The notes under the pieces are model-generated. The model saw nothing but the letters and a program-made list of their open reading frames with translations, was not told the DNA's origin and did no database searches. The position numbers were made by a program, and so were the translations under genes. DNA of 64,000 bases from Acinetobacter lwoffii (GTDB taxonomy: Bacteria > Pseudomonadota > Gammaproteobacteria > Pseudomonadales > Moraxellaceae): NCBI RefSeq assembly GCF_024129355.1, contig NZ_JAMXXP010000015.1, positions 1 to 64,000 on the forward strand, in the 5' to 3' direction. Below, one piece after another: positions 54,318 through 63,437 of the stretch. Within the stretch, counting starts at the first letter, position 1, and the number at the start of each line of letters is the position of its first letter.

Positions 54318-55766
54318 ATGCTTCAAGCGCAATATAGAGATTTATTACAGCATCCTGATATCAGCTTCGATCAGCCTGCCACGGGTGAATATATTGAAGT
54401 CAGAGATGCAGCAACCCAAGCCACTTTGGCCTGGGTGAAATCCCATGACCGGACATCTGTAGAACAGCTGATTGCTCGTTCTCAGCAAGCACAGAAAACA
54501 TGGAAAGCCAAGACAGCACTTGAACGTGCGGATGTGCTTTGGGCCTGGTTCAATCTGATGCAGGAACATAAAGAGTCCCTGGCTCAGATCCTGACTGCTG
54601 AACAGGGCAAGCCACTGGCTGAGGCACGGGGTGAAATCGGTTATGCTGCTTCCTTTATCCGCTGGTTTGCTGAGCAGGCACGCCGTATTGATGGTGACGT
54701 GTTGACTCCAACGCTTGCCCATCAACGGTTATTGGTCATTAAGCAGGCGATTGGGGTGACAGCGGCCATTACACCGTGGAATTTTCCGGCGGCGATGATT
54801 ACCCGTAAAGCCGCGCCAGCTCTGGCTGCTGGCTGTTCCATGCTGGTTAAACCGGCTGAACAAACGCCTTTAACCGCCTATGCGCTTGAAGTTTTGGCCT
54901 TGCGCGCAGGTTTGCCACAAGATGTATTGCTGCATGTCAGTGGTGATGCGGTTGCAGTGGGTCAGGTCTTATGTGAAAGCGAAACCGTGAAAAAGTTAAG
55001 CTTTACCGGCTCAACTCAAGTCGGTCGTATCCTGATGCAGCAATGTGCGCCGACCATCAAAAAACTCTCCTTAGAACTTGGTGGCAATGCGCCAGTTCTG
55101 GTCTTTGATGATGCTAATCTCGAACAGGCGGTACAGGGCATCATGGCCAGTAAATTCCGTAATAGTGGACAGACTTGTGTTTGCGCGAACCGGATTTATG
55201 TACAAGATGGCATTTATGATGCGCTGGTAGAAAAACTGGTGGCTGCCGTTGCCAAACTAAAAGTCGGTGATGGCCGTGATGAAGCTTCTACCCAAGGTCC
55301 ATTAATTGATGAGGCTGCGATCGAAAAAGTGCAGTCACATATTGCCGACGCAGTGAGCAAAGGTGCACAGGTGAAAACCGGTGGACAGCGCTCAAATCTG
55401 GGCGGTACATTCTTCGAGCCAACGCTTCTGACTGAAGTTACTCAGCAGATGCGTGTGGCAAAAGAAGAAACTTTTGGACCGTTGGCGCCGTTATTCCGTT
55501 TCAAGACTGAAGAAGAAGCAATTCAGATGGCGAACGATACAGAATTCGGTCTGGCTACCTATGTATTTACCCAAAGTACAGCACGTCAGTGGCGTGTAGG
55601 TGAAGCCTTAGAATACGGTATGGTGGGAATCAATACCGGAGCTATCTCTAATGAGGTTGCGCCATTTGGTGGAGTCAAGCAATCGGGATTAGGCCGTGAA
55701 GGGTCTAAATTCGGTATGGATGAATACCTTGAAATGAAATATCTCTGTGTTGATATTTCTTCATAA
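54318..55766 (+). CDS. gabD: Succinate-semialdehyde dehydrogenase [NAD(P)+]
   Basis: The 482-residue aldehyde dehydrogenase is the length of E. coli GabD. It has AAITPWNFPAAMITRKAAPALAAG, FTGSTQVGRIL, LELGGNAPVLVFDDA and the catalytic cysteine in NSGQTCVCANRIYVQ. It oxidises succinate semialdehyde to succinate. I chose ATG 54318 (GAAAGAG 8 bp upstream); an ATG at 54312 and a longer form to 54279 are less likely. Confidence 0.92.
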   Translation: MLQAQYRDLLQHPDISFDQPATGEYIEVRDAATQATLAWVKSHDRTSVEQLIARSQQAQKTWKAKTALERADVLWAWFNLMQEHKESLAQILTAEQGKPLAEARGEIGYAASFIRWFAEQARRIDGDVLTPTLAHQRLLVIKQAIGVTAAITPWNFPAAMITRKAAPALAAGCSMLVKPAEQTPLTAYALEVLALRAGLPQDVLLHVSGDAVAVGQVLCESETVKKLSFTGSTQVGRILMQQCAPTIKKLSLELGGNAPVLVFDDANLEQAVQGIMASKFRNSGQTCVCANRIYVQDGIYDALVEKLVAAVAKLKVGDGRDEASTQGPLIDEAAIEKVQSHIADAVSKGAQVKTGGQRSNLGGTFFEPTLLTEVTQQMRVAKEETFGPLAPLFRFKTEEEAIQMANDTEFGLATYVFTQSTARQWRVGEALEYGMVGINTGAISNEVAPFGGVKQSGLGREGSKFGMDEYLEMKYLCVDISS

Positions 55767-55826
55767 TGACGTTTACAAAATAAACGTATTCATTAAAAAC
55801 TGATGAGAAAATATCAGTCTCCAGTG

Positions 55827-55854
55827 AATCCCGCGTTTAATTTAAACCGGGATT
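55827..55854. repeat. Hairpin downstream of gabD
   Basis: AATCCCG and CGGGATT form a 7-bp stem with further GTTTA/TAAAC pairing inside. There is no T-run on either side, so it is not a standard terminator; it could be an RNA-stabilising structure. Confidence 0.4.
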
Positions 55855-55969
55855 CCTGCGATGGAGCAAGGACTCAATAAACAGATTGGAGGAGGGCATA
55901 TTTTCAGTTGTTAAGTCATTCTTCTTCTCTAAAATTCCCCTAAATATCAATTAAAGCATCAGATTATCA

Positions 55970-56251
55970 TCAGGATTTAACCCTGATTTCTAACTTTAAA
56001 CCAAAAGCATCCAGTAATTTCTGCATAGACTTGAGTGTTGGATTGCCTTCAGGTTGTTCCATTTTCTGTAGAGTCTGGGGAGCAATCTTGGTAATTTTAG
56101 CCATATCGTTGAGTGTGAGGTGCAACTCGGTACGAATGAAGCGAGCAACCTGATGAAAAGGCCAGTCAGGATTGTTACTGACGGTTTCAAGTACAGACAA
56201 TCTCTTTTGCATCTGTTGAATCGGAGTCAGTGGCTTGAAGCGTTTATCCAT
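55970..56251 (-). CDS. HipB-like antitoxin (XRE/HTH family)
   Basis: The 93-residue helix-turn-helix protein has LTLNDMAKITKIAPQTLQKMEQPEGNP as its HTH and short flanks. It is encoded downstream of, and overlaps by 8 bases, the HipA-like gene, with GGAGGAG inside that gene as its ribosome site. It would bind the promoter with HipA and inhibit its kinase activity. The reversed order (toxin first) is noted in the findings. Confidence 0.8.
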   Translation of the reverse strand: MDKRFKPLTPIQQMQKRLSVLETVSNNPDWPFHQVARFIRTELHLTLNDMAKITKIAPQTLQKMEQPEGNPTLKSMQKLLDAFGLKLEIRVKS

Positions 56252-57548
56252 AATTCAGCTCCTCCAATTGTTGGCAAATATTATCAATTCGATACTGGCT
56301 ATTTTCCAGAATTTCAGGTGCCAATTGCAGATACTGCATGTGCTCGAGTAATCCCTGATAAAGTGGTAATTGTTCGATTAACACCGCTTTGATTTCTTTT
56401 GGATCAATCATCGTGCTTTCGGCGATCTGTTCAATGACTGAATGCCAAATTGGCATACCACCATGATCATCTCGCTCCCAACGCGTAGTTCGGGCAATAC
56501 CATCTGGATGTAGCCACATCGGCGCAAAATCAAATAATGGGGTTAGTCGAATGATTCCATTATTGAAACGTTGAATCGCTGTATTACGGGTATGATTGTC
56601 CTTATTGCCTAAAGCGACATTGGCAAGATCACGCTTCAAATATTCAAAGATTTCCTGTTTTGGTTCAGTACAGCATTGCATCAACAGGTTACAGATCTGG
56701 TTATGGGTCATTCTTACCCCAAAACCGGCTTTTCCTCCCAGAGAAGCAATACTTTCCTGAGCGATTCTTTCAACCTTCCCCTCAATAACTTTACGGTCGA
56801 ATCGGGGAATAAATAAAGTCTTGCCATGCAGTTCCAGTTCCTGATGAACACGAAGTCCGAGATACTGGGCAACTTTCATATATAAGGCTTCGTGCATCAA
56901 AATTTTATCTAAATTCTGATCGCTGCCACGGCTGAATTTCACTAGCCAATGCTGTTTGACCTGATGATCTGTCAGCGTGTGATCCAGATAGAACAGGTCA
57001 TCATGACCTTGGGTCAGCAGTAATTTTGGCCACTCGCCCTGAATACCAGAAGAGCCGGCAATAAAAAGTCCATAAGAGGCTAAGGATTCAATAAATTTTT
57101 CTTGACGTTCTACGACTTGGTCCAGACTAAAGCCATGATTCTGCTGAACAGGGAATTGCCCCTGTAGCCATTCATAAGCCTCTTTCACCCGTAAGTTACC
57201 TATCGGATTGCCTGCACCTGCTTTTAAAAGCGCCCAGTCTGCTTGTTCCTGAGTATTTTCAGAAAAATTAAGCTGACGGAGTAATTCTTTACGACCATAA
57301 CCTTGAGGTAACAAATCCATCAGGAAGGCCGGCCAGGTAGATTGCAATGTATTTTGCACATTTACCGGTAAATGATAGGCTAGCGCATGCCCATCGCTTA
57401 GGTTCATATAAGAAATAGCATATTCAAATAGATATGATGTGCGCGTGGCTGCTTGCCATCCAGTCTGTGGTTGACCGACAACCTCAACAATAGCGCAATC
57501 CAGCCATTCATCTTCCTGATAAATCTGCAGTGTGCAATATTGATCCAT
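56244..57548 (-). CDS. HipA-family serine/threonine kinase toxin
   Basis: The 434-residue protein has the N-terminal HipA domain (LSDGHALAYHLP to WPAFLMDLLPQGYGR) and the glycine-rich loop IAGSSGIQGEWPKLLL. The catalytic aspartate is in LGNKDNHTRNTA, and the metal-site aspartate is in LTPLFDFAPMW. HipA phosphorylates glutamyl-tRNA synthetase in E. coli and induces dormancy; other HipA homologues use other targets. No ribosome site precedes the ATG at 57548; a 14-bp operator arm lies there instead. All key motifs are present, so the kinase is probably active. Confidence 0.85.
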   Translation of the reverse strand: MDQYCTLQIYQEDEWLDCAIVEVVGQPQTGWQAATRTSYLFEYAISYMNLSDGHALAYHLPVNVQNTLQSTWPAFLMDLLPQGYGRKELLRQLNFSENTQEQADWALLKAGAGNPIGNLRVKEAYEWLQGQFPVQQNHGFSLDQVVERQEKFIESLASYGLFIAGSSGIQGEWPKLLLTQGHDDLFYLDHTLTDHQVKQHWLVKFSRGSDQNLDKILMHEALYMKVAQYLGLRVHQELELHGKTLFIPRFDRKVIEGKVERIAQESIASLGGKAGFGVRMTHNQICNLLMQCCTEPKQEIFEYLKRDLANVALGNKDNHTRNTAIQRFNNGIIRLTPLFDFAPMWLHPDGIARTTRWERDDHGGMPIWHSVIEQIAESTMIDPKEIKAVLIEQLPLYQGLLEHMQYLQLAPEILENSQYRIDNICQQLEELNYG

Positions 57549-57862
57549 AATTTTATTAAAATAGTAAAATAAAGTGATTTTATTTATTATATACCTATTT
57601 TAATAAAAAACTAATTTTATCTTCTTAAATTCTTTACCATTCTAAAAGGCCTTATCTTCACTAGAATACACGACCCATGAGGCTATACAATAAGATGTAT
57701 CCTGTTAGAAATCACGATATAACCCAATTCATTCAAAAATGAGTTTGGCTAAAAACCTACATCGACATATAGCTTATAAATTTAATAATCCTGTAATTTT
57801 TTAAATATCAGAGCATCTCTAACCCTTACTACCTATAATCGCTTTTTCACTTGAATGAACTT
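57549..57862. other. Region between the hipA and Rieske genes
   Basis: About 314 bp. It carries the inverted repeat above next to hipA; the remainder is AT-rich with no gene or structure that I can name. Confidence 0.5.
57551..57608. promoter_or_regulatory. Inverted-repeat operator of the hipA-hipB operon
   Basis: TTTTATTAAAATAG at 57551-57564 and CTATTTTAATAAAA at 57595-57608 form a perfect 14-bp inverted repeat separated by 30 bp. It starts 2 bp before the hipA ATG. HipB-type repressors bind paired sites of this kind. Binding is inferred. Confidence 0.65.
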
Positions 57863-58912
57863 TTAAGCAGCAAATAAAGGACTAAATCCCCGTTTACGTA
57901 ATAATTTCCGATACATGCTTGAACTCCGATCTGCCGGAAAATGCGCTTCTAAAGATAAGTCCAAAGGTAAATATTCAGGTTTCTGATTTTCTACAATTAA
58001 ACGATCTTCCTCGAAAATTTTCAGATTAAATGCGTAGGCATCTTCAACCGGTAAATCTTTATCATAATTGCGGCAAATAGGTGCAAAAAGTCGTGTTGAA
58101 CGCGCAGTCATGGGTGAAGCCGCATTCATGATGACCTGCTTGGCATGATTTGGAAAATGAATCGTAAGTGTTGCAGTAAAGGGTAGGCTCACTTCGAAAT
58201 GACGTAACCATTTAAAATCTTCCTGGCCACGCTGCTCGATTCCGATCGGATAACGTCCTACACTGCTGATGTAATCTGCATTAAAACCGACCTCCGTTTC
58301 TGTCGTACTGTAATCAGGAACTTCTACATCCTCCGGATCGCCAAAAGTGTCTGGATGCACCCAGGCAAAATGAGCCACATCAATAAAACCTTCGAGCTGT
58401 CTTCCTGCAAAACATTGAATGTCTATCTGAGGGCAGACCAGTTGCTGATACTCAGCATCATCCCAAAAAGGCATGTTAGGAATATGAGGTTCTGCATCTT
58501 TTGTAGCGCTTAATGAACACCAGATCAGACCATACTTTTCTACCGCAGCATAAGTTTTCAAATGGAAACGTTCCGATATTTTATGCTGAGGATGTGCAGG
58601 AATACGGTTGCATTTACCTGCACTGCCAAAGCGTAAACCGTGGTAACGACACACCACACCTTGGCCGTCATTTTTCCCCAAGCTTAAAGGTACACCGCGA
58701 TGCGGACAGGCATCTTTCGCCACCACCAGTTCATCGTTCATTTTATAAATCACCAGAGGCATATCCAGCAGCATGCTACTTGTTGGCTGGTCTGTAATAT
58801 CACGCGCAAGTGCAATCGGATACCAGTACTGAGCCAAGAGGTGCCAGTCATGTTCCTCGAATGTCATATGGACGGGTAAGTCGGGACTAAACGTGGCGAT
58901 ATTTGTATTCAT
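57863..58912 (-). CDS. Rieske [2Fe-2S] non-haem iron oxygenase, HpxD-like (hydroxypurine hydroxylase candidate)
   Basis: The 349-residue oxygenase alpha subunit has the Rieske cluster CPHRG ... CRYHGL (CxH-x16-CxxH) at about residues 68-90. The mononuclear iron site is in DVAHFAWVHPDTFGD. It resembles VanA-type and HpxD-type oxygenases. In Klebsiella the HpxDE pair hydroxylates hypoxanthine and xanthine to urate. Here the gene is divergent from the allantoinase and urate genes, so a purine role is likely. No reductase partner (HpxE) is visible in this window. I use ATG 58912 because the longer form to 58957 would start with TTG and has no ribosome site. Confidence 0.72.
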   Translation of the reverse strand: MNTNIATFSPDLPVHMTFEEHDWHLLAQYWYPIALARDITDQPTSSMLLDMPLVIYKMNDELVVAKDACPHRGVPLSLGKNDGQGVVCRYHGLRFGSAGKCNRIPAHPQHKISERFHLKTYAAVEKYGLIWCSLSATKDAEPHIPNMPFWDDAEYQQLVCPQIDIQCFAGRQLEGFIDVAHFAWVHPDTFGDPEDVEVPDYSTTETEVGFNADYISSVGRYPIGIEQRGQEDFKWLRHFEVSLPFTATLTIHFPNHAKQVIMNAASPMTARSTRLFAPICRNYDKDLPVEDAYAFNLKIFEEDRLIVENQKPEYLPLDLSLEAHFPADRSSSMYRKLLRKRGFSPLFAA

Positions 58913-59222
58913 AATGGATTCTGTGTCGTGACCTTTAGCTGGACTATAAAACAGCAAGGTGTTCTATGAAATTTCAATTAACAGGACATAGGATTGCGTA
59001 AATCAGAACACTGACCGGCGATTGAAAACAAATAAGCATCTTTCTAGGTTTTTTATATTCAACCACGCAAATATTGAGATGGGATATTTCTAAGCTTAAA
59101 TTTCGCTGAAAATATTTTTTTAAAAAGCGTGCTCTCAGTTTCAATGCTCTACTTTGGCGCATAAATTGCTTATCACGCGTATAGAAAATTGATCATTTAC
59201 TCAGAATCGACAAGGAATTGAT
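58913..59222. other. Divergent intergenic region between the Rieske and puuE genes
   Basis: About 310 bp with no gene. Minus-strand reading frames here look random. It must hold the two divergent promoters; I cannot point to one. Confidence 0.4.
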
Positions 59223-60185
59223 GTGACGACTAGCTACTTACGCGGACAAGAACTTATTGACAGCATTCGCAGTGCACCTTATTCGCGTGACCTGATTGGC
59301 TATCATGGTGAACCACCAAAAGTGCAATGGCCAAACGGCGCGCGTGTCGCGGTACAGTTTGTACTGAATTATGAAGAAGGTGGTGAAAACCACATTGAAC
59401 ATGGTGATACAGGATCAGAAAAGTTTTTATCTGAAATCATTGGTGCTGCCAGCTTTCCAGATAAACATATGTCGATGGATTCGATGTACGAATATGGTTC
59501 ACGTGCAGGCTTCTGGCGGATTCATCAGGAGTTCCAGAAACGTGGTTTGCCGATGACTATCTTTGGGGTTGGCATGGCATTGGTACGTAATCCTTATGTG
59601 GTAGAGGCGATTAAAGCAGCCGATTATGATGTCGTTTCACATGGTCAGCGCTGGCTACATTATCAGGACATGCCGATTGAAATGGAACGCCAATATATGG
59701 ATCAGGCGGTCAGCGTTCTGGAAAGCCTGTTTGGTGAAGCACCGATCGGCTGGTATACCGGTCGGGACAGTCCGAATACCCGTCAACTTCTGGCTGATTT
59801 TCCTCAAATCAAATATGACGCTGATTACTATGGGGATGACTTGCCATTTTGGAGCACCTTGACCAATCAGGCAGGGGAAACACGTTCGCATTTGATTATT
59901 CCTTATAGCCTGGATAGCAATGACATGAAATTCAGTTCACCTGGCGGTTTTAATAGCGGGGAACAGTTTTATCAATATCTCAAAGATGCTTTTGATGTGC
60001 TCTATACCGAAGGTGAAACTGCGCCAAAAATGCTGTCGATTGGCATGCACTGCCGTATTTTAGGACGGCCGGGACGTTTTAAAGCACTACAAAAGTTCCT
60101 AGAGTATATTCAGAATCATGACAAGGTCTGGATTTGCCGCCGTGGGGATATTGCCGAGCACTGGTATAACCATCATGCGCCATAA
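59223..60185 (+). CDS. puuE: Allantoinase PuuE (polysaccharide deacetylase fold)
   Basis: The 320-residue protein has a PuuE-type opening (SAPYSRDLIGYHGEPPKVQW), the metal-binding region VVSHGQRWLHYQDM, WYTGRDSPNTRQLLADFP and SIGMHCRILGRPGRF. It hydrolyses allantoin to allantoate but belongs to the NodB-type deacetylase fold rather than the amidohydrolase AllB. The start is GTG 59223, with AAGGAATTGAT upstream. It begins the plus-strand uric-acid/allantoin operon with uraD and uraH. Confidence 0.9.
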   Translation: MTTSYLRGQELIDSIRSAPYSRDLIGYHGEPPKVQWPNGARVAVQFVLNYEEGGENHIEHGDTGSEKFLSEIIGAASFPDKHMSMDSMYEYGSRAGFWRIHQEFQKRGLPMTIFGVGMALVRNPYVVEAIKAADYDVVSHGQRWLHYQDMPIEMERQYMDQAVSVLESLFGEAPIGWYTGRDSPNTRQLLADFPQIKYDADYYGDDLPFWSTLTNQAGETRSHLIIPYSLDSNDMKFSSPGGFNSGEQFYQYLKDAFDVLYTEGETAPKMLSIGMHCRILGRPGRFKALQKFLEYIQNHDKVWICRRGDIAEHWYNHHAP

Positions 60186-60328
60186 TCATAAAATATATTG
60201 GAAAAGATCATTTTAGATGCTCTTTTTTGAGTCATGTACTTTATAAAAATAACAAACACATCAGCTTTGGCACTGTTATTGCAAAACCAGTTTTAAATAA
60301 CCAAGCAATATAATCAGGCGATTGAATA

Positions 60329-60832
60329 GTGCAACTTGTTGAATTTAATCAAGCATCAACAGAAGATGCGATGATCTTTTTAAAGCACTGTGTGCAAATA
60401 CCCAGCTGGTCGACCGAGCTTGCCGCAAAACGTCCTTATGCATCGCTTGAGGATATTTTGAATGCAGCGCAACAACAAGCGGCGACCTGGAGTTGGGATG
60501 AGATTAAAACTGCACTGGATAATCATCCCCGTATAGGTGAAAAACAGGCACAGGCTGAATTAAGTGAAATAGAAAAAGACTTTTCCCATCGTGAACAATC
60601 CGGTATTACAGCAGATAAAGATACCCAGCTCGCTCTACTTAAAGGCAATCTTGCCTATGAGAAAAAATATGGGTTTATCTTTCTGATCAAAGCCGCTGGA
60701 TTGAGCAGTGAAGACGTCCTTCAAGCCCTGAACTATCGTTTGCTAAATGACCCAGAGATTGAGAAACGTATTGTCCATCATCAACTGGCAGAAATTGCCT
60801 TGTCACGACTGGCTCAGGAGCTTCATGCATGA
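60329..60832 (+). CDS. uraD: 2-oxo-4-hydroxy-4-carboxy-5-ureidoimidazoline (OHCU) decarboxylase
   Basis: The 167-residue protein has the catalytic HPRIGEKQA motif, ALLKGNLAYEKKYGFIFLIKAAG and a C-terminal helix with HQLAEIALSRL. It stereospecifically decarboxylates OHCU to S-allantoin. The start is GTG 60329. Its stop overlaps the uraH start by 4 bases. Confidence 0.9.
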   Translation: MQLVEFNQASTEDAMIFLKHCVQIPSWSTELAAKRPYASLEDILNAAQQQAATWSWDEIKTALDNHPRIGEKQAQAELSEIEKDFSHREQSGITADKDTQLALLKGNLAYEKKYGFIFLIKAAGLSSEDVLQALNYRLLNDPEIEKRIVHHQLAEIALSRLAQELHA

Positions 60833-61149
60833 TTAGCACGCATATTTTAGATACACATCTGGGAAAACCTGCGACAGACGTGGTCATTCGACTTTTTGCT
60901 GAAGACGGTCGCCTGATTAGGGAAGCAAAAACCAATGCAGACGGCCGCGTCAGTGATTTCGGCATGACCGAGTTTAAAGCGGGTGCCTATAGTCTTGAGT
61001 TCTTTACATCTGCCTATTTTGAAAATTCGGGTTTAGAAACTTTTTTTCCTAAAGCAGTTATTCATTTTTATGTGAAAGATGCGTCCCAGCATTTTCATAT
61101 TCCTTTACTGATCAGCCCATTCGCGTACTCCACATATCGCGGAAGCTGA
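60829..61149 (+). CDS. uraH: 5-Hydroxyisourate hydrolase (transthyretin-like)
   Basis: The 106-residue protein has the HILDTHLGKPA opening and the C-terminal YSTYRGS tetrapeptide-type signature of HIU hydrolases. It converts 5-hydroxyisourate to OHCU. It overlaps uraD by 4 bases and is followed closely by the permease. Confidence 0.93.
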   Translation: MISTHILDTHLGKPATDVVIRLFAEDGRLIREAKTNADGRVSDFGMTEFKAGAYSLEFFTSAYFENSGLETFFPKAVIHFYVKDASQHFHIPLLISPFAYSTYRGS

Positions 61150-61179
61150 TTTTATATTTAGACTTTGAGGGTGAGAAAA

Positions 61180-62538
61180 ATGACAGAACAAAGTAAAACA
61201 ATATCACCTGAACATGAATATTTAGGTGCGGGAAAAAGTGCAGCTTACGGTTTGCAACACGTACTGACTATGTATGGCGGAATTATTGCACCACCTTTAA
61301 TCGTGGGAACAGCAGCCGGCCTAGAAGCTTATCAAATTGGATTATTGATTGCGGCGGCGCTATTTGTCGGTGGTTTAGCCACAATTTTGCAAACCGTTGG
61401 GGTGAAATATATCGGTGCAAAACTACCTTTGGTGCAAGGGGTTTCTTTTGCTGGTGTCGCAACGATGGTGGCGATTGTGACTACAGGCGGTGGTTTGCAA
61501 GCCGTCTACGGTGCAGTCATTGTCGCATCATTGATCGGTTTTTTCCTCGCACCTTATTTTTCCAAAATTATCCGTTTCTTTCCACCAGTCGTGACCGGTT
61601 GCGTCATTACTATCATTGGTTTGTCTTTATTGCCGGTGGCAGTCCGCTGGATGATGGGCGGCAATCCCAAGGCACCAGAATGGGGAAGTGTCGAGAATAT
61701 TGGTCTGGCATTGATGACCTTGGCTTTAGTAATTTGCCTGAATTTGAGCCGACAGGCCGCTATCCGTCGCTTGTCTATTCTTCTAGCAATTGTTTTAGGT
61801 TCAGTACTGGCCTATTTATTCGGTTTTGGTGATTTCTCTAAAGTTGCGACTGGGACATGGATTCAGGTACCTAGCTTCTTCGCCTTTGGACTACCGACTT
61901 TTGAGCTCACAGCCATTATTTCCATGCTCATCGTTACTCTCGTGATTATGACCGAAACCACAGCAGATATCATTGCAGTGGGTGAGATTGTAGGTACCAA
62001 AGTGGATGCGGATCGTATCTCGAATGGCTTGCGTGCCGATATGTTATCGAGTGCGATGGCGCCTGTTTTTGGGTCATTCATGCAAAGTGCTTTTGCGCAA
62101 AATGTCGGCTTGGTGGCGATTACCGGAATTAAAAGCCGATTTGTGGTCGCTGCGGGTGGCATGATTTTAGTAGTGCTGGGTTTACTGCCCATTATGGGAC
62201 GTTTGATTGCTGCCATTCCTGTACCGGTATTAGGTGGTGCAGGTCTGGTACTTTTTGGAACAGTCGCTGCAAGCGGGATTCGTACCTTGGCTAAAATTGA
62301 TTATAACGAGCAAAAAAATCTCATCATTGTTGCGACCGCTATTGCTGCCGGTATGATTCCAATTATTGATCATTCCTTTTATGCCAATTTTCCAAAATGG
62401 GTACAAACCTTGTTTCATTCAGGCATCAGCTCAACCTGCTTAATGGCCATTTTACTCAACCTGTTGTTCAATCATCTGAACTTATTTAAAAATAAAAGTA
62501 CAGCAACTACAGAAATTGTGGCAAAGCTTCCACATTAG
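61180..62538 (+). CDS. NCS2 nucleobase permease (urate/xanthine type)
   Basis: The 452-residue carrier has about 12-14 hydrophobic segments. It has the ETTADIIAVGEIVG motif and the FAQNVGLVAITGIKSRFV region characteristic of XanQ/UacT NCS2 transporters. It imports xanthine or urate. I chose ATG 61180 (GAGGGTGAG upstream) over a TTG at 61165. It follows uraH by about 30 bp, so uptake and breakdown are co-expressed. Confidence 0.87.
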   Translation: MTEQSKTISPEHEYLGAGKSAAYGLQHVLTMYGGIIAPPLIVGTAAGLEAYQIGLLIAAALFVGGLATILQTVGVKYIGAKLPLVQGVSFAGVATMVAIVTTGGGLQAVYGAVIVASLIGFFLAPYFSKIIRFFPPVVTGCVITIIGLSLLPVAVRWMMGGNPKAPEWGSVENIGLALMTLALVICLNLSRQAAIRRLSILLAIVLGSVLAYLFGFGDFSKVATGTWIQVPSFFAFGLPTFELTAIISMLIVTLVIMTETTADIIAVGEIVGTKVDADRISNGLRADMLSSAMAPVFGSFMQSAFAQNVGLVAITGIKSRFVVAAGGMILVVLGLLPIMGRLIAAIPVPVLGGAGLVLFGTVAASGIRTLAKIDYNEQKNLIIVATAIAAGMIPIIDHSFYANFPKWVQTLFHSGISSTCLMAILLNLLFNHLNLFKNKSTATTEIVAKLPH

Positions 62539-62558
62539 AAAATTTAAACCAGAATGAA

Positions 62559-62588
62559 AACAGTCCAGGAAAATGGGCTGTTTTTTTT
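62559..62588 (+). terminator. Terminator after the permease gene
   Basis: AACAGTCC and GGGCTGTT pair with one G-T wobble, followed by eight Ts. Confidence 0.85.
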
Positions 62589-62666
62589 ATCAAAAATTAA
62601 AAATGTTGGCTTTGTTTTTGCTTAATTCAGAATGTGATTTTTTCATTCCACTGGGGACCCTTATTT

Positions 62667-63380
62667 ATGAAATTCACTCAACTTACTGCTGCAACATTAC
62701 TTGTATTGGGTGCGGCATCCGCACAGGCAAAACCGATCTGGCAAGACTTCAGTGTCACCGGACTTTATGGAGAAAACTATGAGGTGGTCGATGAGAAACA
62801 GGCGACTGCGACCTTTGAATATACGGCAAAAATAAAATATGCAGATGTCTTCTTCTTCATTGACCGTATGCGCGGCGCAGATGACTTTAAATCCAGTTAT
62901 TTTGAATTTTCACCACGTTTAAGCTTGGGAGAAGTATCAGGCCAGAAACTTGCCTTTGGCCCGGTTAAAGATGTACTGGTCTCAACGACCTGGGAAGGTG
63001 GAGAAGGTTTTGATAACTTCCTCTACGGCGTAGGTTTCGATCTGGAAATTCCCTATTTCCGCTATGCTAGCATTAATCTTTATCGCGTGAATAATGAGAA
63101 TATTGATGATGATTACCAGTTGACACTGACCTACGGCGTGCCAATTAAACTGGGAACTGAAGAATTTCTGGTGGATGGCTTCTTGGACTGGTCTACAGAA
63201 GAAGATACTCATGACAGCGAGATGAACTGGACCACCCAATGGAAATGGAATGTCGGTAAACACATTTCTCCAGACACCAATTTATATCTGGGGATTGAAC
63301 ATTCTATCTGGAACAACAAATTCGGTATCCCAAATGCCGATGAAAATAATGTCAGTGCTTTAGTGAAATATCACTTCTAG
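62667..63380 (+). CDS. Outer membrane channel, Tsx/OmpK-like (nucleoside-specific family)
   Basis: The 237-residue protein has a signal peptide (MKFTQLTAATLLVLGAASAQA) and a beta-rich barrel with aromatic girdles, ending in VKYHF, a typical outer-membrane C-terminus. Its features fit the Tsx-like porin family. Lying with a purine permease and urate genes, it may admit nucleosides or urate. I chose ATG 62667; a longer reading from 62634 would break the signal peptide. Confidence 0.8.
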   Translation: MKFTQLTAATLLVLGAASAQAKPIWQDFSVTGLYGENYEVVDEKQATATFEYTAKIKYADVFFFIDRMRGADDFKSSYFEFSPRLSLGEVSGQKLAFGPVKDVLVSTTWEGGEGFDNFLYGVGFDLEIPYFRYASINLYRVNNENIDDDYQLTLTYGVPIKLGTEEFLVDGFLDWSTEEDTHDSEMNWTTQWKWNVGKHISPDTNLYLGIEHSIWNNKFGIPNADENNVSALVKYHF

Positions 63381-63403
63381 GCAAAGTGATGAAGAAATAA
63401 GTT

Positions 63404-63430
63404 AAAAGCCCTGATAAAAGGGCTTTTTTT
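63404..63430. terminator. Bidirectional terminator between the Tsx-like and ureidoglycolate lyase genes
   Basis: AAAAGCCCT and AGGGCTTTT form a 9-bp stem with A and T tails, serving both converging genes. Confidence 0.9.
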
Positions 63431-63437
63431 AATGCGT

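Noticed and set aside
55827..55854. Considered as the gabD terminator
   Set aside because: The stem is good, but there is no T-run on either strand, so it is listed only as a hairpin.
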